41,572 nucleotides of DNA from contig VGOB01000016.1 in assembly GCA_016865935.1 (NCBI GenBank), positions 1 to 41,572 on the forward strand, written 5' to 3'. Below, one piece after another: positions 37,425 to 41,572 of the stretch (position 1 is the first letter of the stretch; each line of letters opens with the position of its first letter). The stretch is from Chloroflexota bacterium. GTDB lineage: Bacteria > Chloroflexota > Anaerolineae > UBA4142. A program made the translations under genes and the position numbers. The notes beneath the pieces are model-generated. The model ran no database searches, was not told where the DNA came from, and saw only the letters and a list, made by a program, of their open reading frames with translations.

Positions 37425-37491
37425 GTCACCCTGAGCGGAGCGAAGGGTCCCGTTGTCGCAATACGAGATTCTTCGCTGCGCTCAGAATGAC
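37425..37491. repeat. GTCACYCTGAGCG palindromic repeat, copy B
   Basis: GTCACCCTGAGCG (37425-37437) pairs with CGCTCAGAATGAC (37479-37491) with two mismatches. It fills the gap between the iron-sulfur gene and the upstream cupredoxin gene. Confidence 0.82.
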
Positions 37492-37495
37492 AACC

Positions 37496-37951
37496 CTACC
37501 TCAACACGATCACCGCGCTGCACAGCGCGACGCCGACAATCAGTAACGCAAAGATCCACAAGCGCGAATTCGGCTCGACGTTGAGATAGCCGACCATATA
37601 CGGATGGAACTCGCCGCACGTCACCGTGCAACGAAACGTATAGCGTCCGGTTTTGTCCGCGACAAAAGTGAGTGTGCCTTCTGCGCCCGGATGCGCCGCG
37701 GTTTTGATTTCGTAGCCATCCACGTACAAGCCGTGCGACACGTCCTCGCTGACCAAGCGAATTGTGACCTTGTCGCCTTGATTGACTTGGATCGTGTCGG
37801 GCGCATACTCGAATCTTTTCGCATGGACTTCGAAGAACCGCTCGCGCGGCGATTCGGCGGTGGCAGGCGTCGCGATGCCGATCAGCGCGATCAGAATGCA
37901 CGCCGCGCCGAGCGCCGCCATCGCGATCAGAATAATTTTTTTCTTCATCAT
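37496..37951 (-). CDS. cupredoxin with CuA-type motif and two membrane anchors
   Basis: 151 aa. Signal or anchor helix at about 6-30, a cupredoxin domain, and a C-terminal membrane helix at about 131-150. CuA-type ligands: H73 (SHGL) and C108-x3-C112-x3-H116-x2-M119 (CTVTCGEFHPYM), the same order as in cytochrome oxidase subunit II. The ATG at 37951 has GGAG at 37957-37960. The preceding gene's TGA overlaps the ATGATG start, showing coupling. It differs from the cupredoxin at 35490 in having the second anchor and little sequence identity outside the ligands. Confidence 0.88.
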   Translation of the reverse strand: MMKKKIILIAMAALGAACILIALIGIATPATAESPRERFFEVHAKRFEYAPDTIQVNQGDKVTIRLVSEDVSHGLYVDGYEIKTAAHPGAEGTLTFVADKTGRYTFRCTVTCGEFHPYMVGYLNVEPNSRLWIFALLIVGVALCSAVIVLR

Positions 37952-38802
37952 CGAAACTCCAATTGCACCCAATCGGAAATAGATTTACGCCCGCCGCGAT
38001 CGCCCTTGTCACCAGACCACGCGGCAAACGCCATCAATTTGCGCGCGCCGTGCGCGAACGCCGCGTCCTCTTTCGCGTTCGTCGCTTTGAGCGCGCGCTT
38101 GAAGACGACGTGCCACGCGCCTTTGTCCCACACGCCGCGACCCTGGACGTTTTGCGTTGCTTTTGCCGTCGTCGTCGTGACTTTGACGGCGAGCAGATCG
38201 CTGACGGCGGAAGTGAGCGGACTTTTGGCAATCGTCAATGTTTCTTGTTCCTCGAAAGGATACAAAAAATCAGAGTACGCGTCCGCGCTGACTGATTTTT
38301 TTGACCAGAACTCGGTGTCCTGGGTCGCTTGCCAGTGCCAGACGTTGACGCCTTGCTTGCCCATAAAACCCATCATCAGCGTCGAAGGTGGCGCGTCGTT
38401 CGACAGCGGAAACATCAGCGCGACCGCGTCGCTGAATTCGCCGACGCCAAGCGCGCGATTTTCGCTTTCGTCTTTCCACGTCACGTAAACATAGAGTTCG
38501 GTGTCGTTGTGAAATGACTTGGCGGTGACTGCCGGAATCAAGCCCTTGCTCCACGGCGGGATCATCGCTTGGTAGACGAGCTCCACTGCGGTGCCGGGAA
38601 TATCCGCCCAATCCGCGAGCGCGACGTCCTGGGTCAGGTCGAGCGACTGGGTCTTGTAATGCGAGACGAGCGTCGCGCGTTGCAAGGGCGGCACGGCGAC
38701 TGGCGCGCCGCGCGCGCGCGTCATCCCAAAATAAACCAGCGCGACAAACGCGATGGTCAGGACGAGCGTGATGGCGATGACGATTGGTTTGGTTATTTTC
38801 AT
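37948..38802 (-). CDS. ethylbenzene dehydrogenase-type haem-binding protein
   Basis: 284 aa with one N-terminal membrane helix (about 5-28), then an all-beta domain of the EB_dh family, which in the gamma subunits of ethylbenzene dehydrogenase, dimethylsulfide dehydrogenase and similar enzymes holds haem b. Motifs: ELYVYVTWKDESEN, EFSDAVALMFPL, MMGFMGKQGVNVWHW, GRGVWDKGAWHVVF and FAAWSGDKGDRGGRKSISDWVQL at the end. ATG at 38802 has AAGGAG. No molybdenum catalytic subunit is visible nearby, unlike in the known enzymes. First gene of the redox cluster. Confidence 0.85.
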   Translation of the reverse strand: MKITKPIVIAITLVLTIAFVALVYFGMTRARGAPVAVPPLQRATLVSHYKTQSLDLTQDVALADWADIPGTAVELVYQAMIPPWSKGLIPAVTAKSFHNDTELYVYVTWKDESENRALGVGEFSDAVALMFPLSNDAPPSTLMMGFMGKQGVNVWHWQATQDTEFWSKKSVSADAYSDFLYPFEEQETLTIAKSPLTSAVSDLLAVKVTTTTAKATQNVQGRGVWDKGAWHVVFKRALKATNAKEDAAFAHGARKLMAFAAWSGDKGDRGGRKSISDWVQLEFR

Positions 38803-38845
38803 TGGCAAACTCCTTCAGAATGAGCACTCACTTTTTTCTCAGCGA

Positions 38846-39835
38846 TCACAAGGTCGCTTCGATGATTTTCATCGGCGATTTCGTAGGAATGATTCGGTTC
38901 AGTTTCAACTCTGCTTTTTGCAACAATGAACCGAACTCACTCTCCGTTCTTTCTCTGCCCCCCAGCATTACCTGCATATGCAGATCGTAGAACGCTCCCA
39001 TCAAATCGGTGGGAGATGCGATGACGATCTCGACGATGAGCAAACGCGAAGAGGGCTGCATTGCTTGGTGGCATTGGTTGAGGATGACGAGACATTTCTC
39101 ATCGTTCCAATCATGCAGTACGTTTTTCATCAGCAGCACATCGGCGGCAGGCACGCGCTCAAAGAAACTGCCGGTCTGGATTTCGACGCGCGCCGCTAGA
39201 TCGGCAAGGACGTGATCCTTCACCACGTTCGTCTGATCGAAGAGAATGCCGCGCAGGCGCGGGTTGGCGCTTAGGATGCTCTTGAGCAGAATGCCTTGCC
39301 CGCCGCCAATATCGCAGATCGTCCCGAACGGCGTAAAGTCGTACGCTTCGGCGATGGCGCGGGCTGCCAGGGTCGTCAGGATGGTCTGCCATTGATCGAA
39401 AGGCGCGCCGTATTCGCGATGCTGATCGAGGTAATCGAAAAAGCCGGAACCCATTACCGGCTCAAAGGCATTTTCGCCGGTGGCGAGCGCGTGGGGGAAA
39501 TTGTTCCAGGCGCGTTGCCAGGGCTCACTGCCAATCAGCATCAAGCCCATATACAAACTGCCGGGCACATCTTTGAGCAATAGTTTGCCTACTTCGGTTA
39601 GGGCGAACTGTTCCCCGTCTTGCGTCACCACATCAATCACTGCGGCGAAGCGCAGAGTGCGATAGAGCATATCGGCGTTCAAATTGCAGGATTGCGCCAA
39701 TTCCGGCACGCGCTTGGGTTGCTCGCGCAGTCGCTCGATCACTCCGGCTCTGACCAGAGCATTAAGCACGGCAAAGTTGGCAAATCCTAAACCGAGTTGC
39801 CAAATGCGAAGTTGAGGGGGGACTTGATGATTCAT
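38846..39835 (-). CDS. class I SAM-dependent O-methyltransferase (ASMT/plant OMT-like)
   Basis: A 329-aa enzyme with an N-terminal winged-helix dimerisation domain (about 10-100) and a Rossmann SAM-binding domain: ICDIGGGQGILLKSIL (about 173-188) and DVLLMKNVLHDWNDEKCLVIL with the catalytic His. The C-terminus contains MLGGRERTESEF. This is the pattern of acetylserotonin and hydroxyindole type O-methyltransferases; in bacteria these modify phenolic or polyketide natural products. AGGAG precedes the ATG. The EB_dh gene follows 43 bp downstream, but a functional link is not evident. Confidence 0.92.
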   Translation of the reverse strand: MNHQVPPQLRIWQLGLGFANFAVLNALVRAGVIERLREQPKRVPELAQSCNLNADMLYRTLRFAAVIDVVTQDGEQFALTEVGKLLLKDVPGSLYMGLMLIGSEPWQRAWNNFPHALATGENAFEPVMGSGFFDYLDQHREYGAPFDQWQTILTTLAARAIAEAYDFTPFGTICDIGGGQGILLKSILSANPRLRGILFDQTNVVKDHVLADLAARVEIQTGSFFERVPAADVLLMKNVLHDWNDEKCLVILNQCHQAMQPSSRLLIVEIVIASPTDLMGAFYDLHMQVMLGGRERTESEFGSLLQKAELKLNRIIPTKSPMKIIEATL

Positions 39836-39974
39836 TGTTCTCCTGTTCTGCGCGCGCTTTCAGCGCTTGCTTGAGTTTTATCAAAGACGTGTCTCACTGA
39901 CCTTGTACCTGACGGATCAGCATCCAGCGCAGCCGCGCCGTTCATCGGGGACGAAACCGCGCCAAGGTCTGAAA

Positions 39975-40406
39975 TTACTTTTCGAGCAACGCTTTCAACT
40001 TTTCGAGCGATTGCGCGAACTGCCCTTCGATTTGTTTGACGAGCAAACCCTCGGCAAGTTTGAAAAATCCGCCGGGATCCGCATCGGCGTACTGCGTGAC
40101 GACGGTGCCGTTGCTTTCAGCGCGGAACGTAACTCCCCCCGACAACGGGAACGGACCACTCGTGGATTTCCATTCGTACCGATTCGGTGGATCCCACGCC
40201 GTCACCTCGCCGCGCGTGTCCATCTTTTGCCCGATCATTTGTTGCACCCAGACGTACGTCGCGCCGACGCCGATTGCGCCGCTCGAGGTGACGCGCGCCT
40301 CAATGATGCCGACTTGCCATTGCGTTGCGTTGCTGAAGTTGGACACGAACGCAAAGACCTGGTCAATCGGGCGATTGATCTTGATACTTGCTTCGACGTG
40401 TTTCAT
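39975..40406 (-). CDS. SRPBCC family protein
   Basis: 143 aa with the START/Bet v1-like helix-grip pattern: EASIKINRPIDQVFAFVSNFSNATQW at the N-terminus, alternating strands in the middle and an amphipathic C-terminal helix (EGQFAQSLEKLKALLEK). Polyketide cyclase/dehydrase-type members bind hydrophobic ligands. The ligand is unknown. AAGGAG precedes the ATG. It lies 18 bases after the RidA gene on the same strand. Confidence 0.9.
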   Translation of the reverse strand: MKHVEASIKINRPIDQVFAFVSNFSNATQWQVGIIEARVTSSGAIGVGATYVWVQQMIGQKMDTRGEVTAWDPPNRYEWKSTSGPFPLSGGVTFRAESNGTVVTQYADADPGGFFKLAEGLLVKQIEGQFAQSLEKLKALLEK

Positions 40407-40424
40407 TGGTTCTCCTTCCTTTCG

Positions 40425-40820
40425 TTATGCGACTGCCGTCGCTTCAAATTCGACGAGCAATTCCGGAAACGCGAGCCGCGCGACGCCGATGAGACTGCCC
40501 GCGCTCTGGCATCCCGCGCCCAGCAACCGTCCGGCGACGACGTCGTAATTCTGGAAGAAACTGTCTACATCGGTCGTGTAATAGTTGAGCCGGACGACGT
40601 TCGACAGATTCATTCCGGCGGCGCGCAGAACCGTTTCGAGATTGTCGAGCGCGAGGTTGATTTGCGCGCGCATATCGCCTGCGTGTTGCGGGCGACCGTC
40701 CGCGTCCACCGCCGCTTGCCCCGCGCAGATCAAGGTGCGTTGCTCGCCACGCACCTCGTTGGCTTGCACGAACGCAAATTCGTCTTGCCACTTCCAGGGA
40801 TTGATCACTTTTCGTTCCAT
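40425..40820 (-). CDS. RidA family protein
   Basis: 131 aa of the RidA/YjgF/UK114 family, trimeric imine deaminases that clear reactive enamine products of PLP enzymes. Family segments: SGQAAVDADG-like CAGQAAVDADGRPQHAGD, QINLALDNLETVLRAAGMNLSNVVRLNYYTTDV and the C-terminal ARLAFPELLVEFEATAVA. The usual RN-EATAV ending has a Phe-Glu-Ala variant and the common arginine before the substrate site is not obvious. AAGGAGAG precedes the ATG. Confidence 0.92.
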   Translation of the reverse strand: MERKVINPWKWQDEFAFVQANEVRGEQRTLICAGQAAVDADGRPQHAGDMRAQINLALDNLETVLRAAGMNLSNVVRLNYYTTDVDSFFQNYDVVAGRLLGAGCQSAGSLIGVARLAFPELLVEFEATAVA

Positions 40821-40896
40821 TGTTTCTCTCCTTTTGAATGTGCCGCGAATTGATAAACTTGCGCTACGCGGTTTGTGTCCCCTTTTTTGTTTGATT

Positions 40897-40934
40897 ACGT
40901 AGAGACGCTGCGCACTTTGCGAACGTCTCTACGT
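40897..40934. repeat. ACGTAGAGACG / CGTCTCTACGT hairpin
   Basis: An 11-bp perfect stem at 40897-40907 and 40924-40934 with a 16-nt loop. It sits downstream of the membrane-protein gene and may end its transcript, though without a T-run on that strand. Confidence 0.8.
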
Positions 40935-40949
40935 TTGAAACCGAACGCG

Positions 40950-41516
40950 TTACGCCTTGCGGCGCAGCAACACGATGCTCGACCACACCATCCAGACCAT
41001 GGTGAGGAGCATCCCAATGTAGTACGATCCCATGATGACCGGACTGAGGGCTGGGTTGTTGGGCTTTTCCCAACTGCCACCGCCGATCAACGTAACGATG
41101 ATGTTGACCAGCCCACCCAAGCCGCCGACGAGACCGCTGAGCGCGAGCGGGCGCGCCATTCCCACTTTGCTGTGCTGGTACGCCAGCCAACCGAAAAACA
41201 AGGACGGCGCGAAGAACGAAGCCCAGATCGCGAGATTTTGAATCGCGTTGTTCTGCGATCCAACAAGCAACACGAGCGCGGCGAGAATCACGCCACCGCC
41301 AATGCCCACGACCGCGCCTACCAGACTCAGCGCGGGCGATTCGGCGTGAAAGAGACGATAGAGCGCGAAGACGAAGATGGCGATTGCCAACGCGCCAAGC
41401 GCAAAGGCGGCGGGGATGACGTAGTACAGAAAACTCAGCGCGAGACCTGATGTCAGGACACATTTGTAATTTACGTAAAATTGTCTTGTTGTGGCATAAT
41501 CGATGGATGACCACAC
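40950..41516 (-). CDS. hypothetical integral membrane protein
   Basis: 188 aa with about five or six membrane segments, beginning with a helix at about 25-50 and ending in a short RRK tail. I do not recognise the family. The only in-frame ordinary start is ATG 41516, which is inside the first codons of the divergent gene at the window edge. The roughly 22 residues before the first helix look like intergenic sequence with a TTTACGTAAA palindrome. The true start may therefore be a rare codon, or a frameshift may exist. Confidence 0.65.
   Translation of the reverse strand: MWSSIDYATTRQFYVNYKCVLTSGLALSFLYYVIPAAFALGALAIAIFVFALYRLFHAESPALSLVGAVVGIGGGVILAALVLLVGSQNNAIQNLAIWASFFAPSLFFGWLAYQHSKVGMARPLALSGLVGGLGGLVNIIVTLIGGGSWEKPNNPALSPVIMGSYYIGMLLTMVWMVWSSIVLLRRKA
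41470..41500 (+). promoter_or_regulatory. promoter and palindrome before the edge gene
   Basis: TTTACGTAAA (41470-41479) is a perfect palindrome, followed by CATAAT (41495-41500) six bases before ATG 41507. A regulator could bind the palindrome. The -35 region is poor. Confidence 0.45.
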
Positions 41517-41572
41517 CAGACGATACCATAGCCGTTCAAGAATATATCCAAGCGATGTTGCCCTGGGCTCAC
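41507..41572 (+). CDS. partial gene at the window edge
   Basis: Only 22 codons are inside the window, beginning MTTPDDTIAVQEYIQAMLPW. The frame has no stop and the N-terminus resembles a small helical regulator, but the product cannot be named. The distance from CATAAT suggests a leaderless mRNA starting near ATG 41507; ATG 41503 in another frame is an alternative. Confidence 0.5.
   Translation, partial: MTTPDDTIAVQEYIQAMLPWAH

Noticed and set aside
35490..38802. Nitrous oxide reductase (nos) operon
   Set aside because: No NosZ, NosD, NosF or NosL is in the window, and the iron-sulfur protein lacks the FMN domain of NosR.

Overview
The window is GC-rich (my estimate is close to 60%). Its genes are short-spaced, with many GTG and TTG starts and lipoproteins with Thr/Pro/Ala-rich linkers. 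An FMN riboswitch controls a RibXY-type riboflavin importer, the F0F1 operon ends in an mreB-like gene, and small palindromic repeats are dense between genes. Together these point to a member of the Chloroflexota (Anaerolineae-like). This assignment is inferred from gene content; no rRNA or other phylogenetic marker was used. I saw no rRNA, tRNA, CRISPR array or transposase.

Layout. (1) 1-8430: envelope and membrane genes. An MFS transporter with a doubtful N-terminus is followed by a reverse-strand HtrA-like protease, a polysaccharide deacetylase lipoprotein and a phospholipase D-like lipoprotein. A forward VTT/DedA-like protein, a second MFS transporter and a site-2 protease with CBS domains complete this part. 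(2) 8436-18810: one long operon, AtpZ/I-like, atpB-E-F-H-A, two paralogous lipoproteins, atpG-D, a small CopG-antitoxin-like gene, atpC, mreB-like. It begins at a consensus-like promoter and closes on a bidirectional terminator. (3) 18809-21231: one-carbon folate genes fhs and a cyclodeaminase/cyclohydrolase. (4) 21342-23733: a DEDD-type 3'-5' exonuclease, a CDP-alcohol phosphatidyltransferase and an SDR reductase. (5) 23811-26820: ATPase, permease and binding-protein genes of a riboflavin ABC importer, coupled by 4-bp overlaps and preceded by an FMN riboswitch with a terminator and a matching antiterminator. (6) 26871-34000: a heparinase II/III-like protein, a YbjQ-family protein, a membrane-tethered glycoside hydrolase, an AI-2E-family exporter, an orphan OmpR-type regulator and a WecG/TagA-type glycosyltransferase. 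(7) 33929-35272: a class III aminotransferase. (8) 35490-38802: a reverse-strand redox cluster with an ethylbenzene-dehydrogenase-type haem protein, two cupredoxins with complete CuA-type motifs and a NosR/NapH-like membrane iron-sulfur protein. (9) 38846 to the end: an O-methyltransferase, an SRPBCC protein, a RidA protein, a membrane protein and the first codons of a divergent gene.

The most notable items are the redox cluster with no visible terminal enzyme, the extra genes inside the ATP synthase operon, and the FMN riboswitch whose variable arm carries a dispersed repeat. A further recurring pattern is intergenic spacers built from a short word repeated several times and then repeated as its complement. 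These form long hairpins that often touch stop codons or ribosome binding sites.
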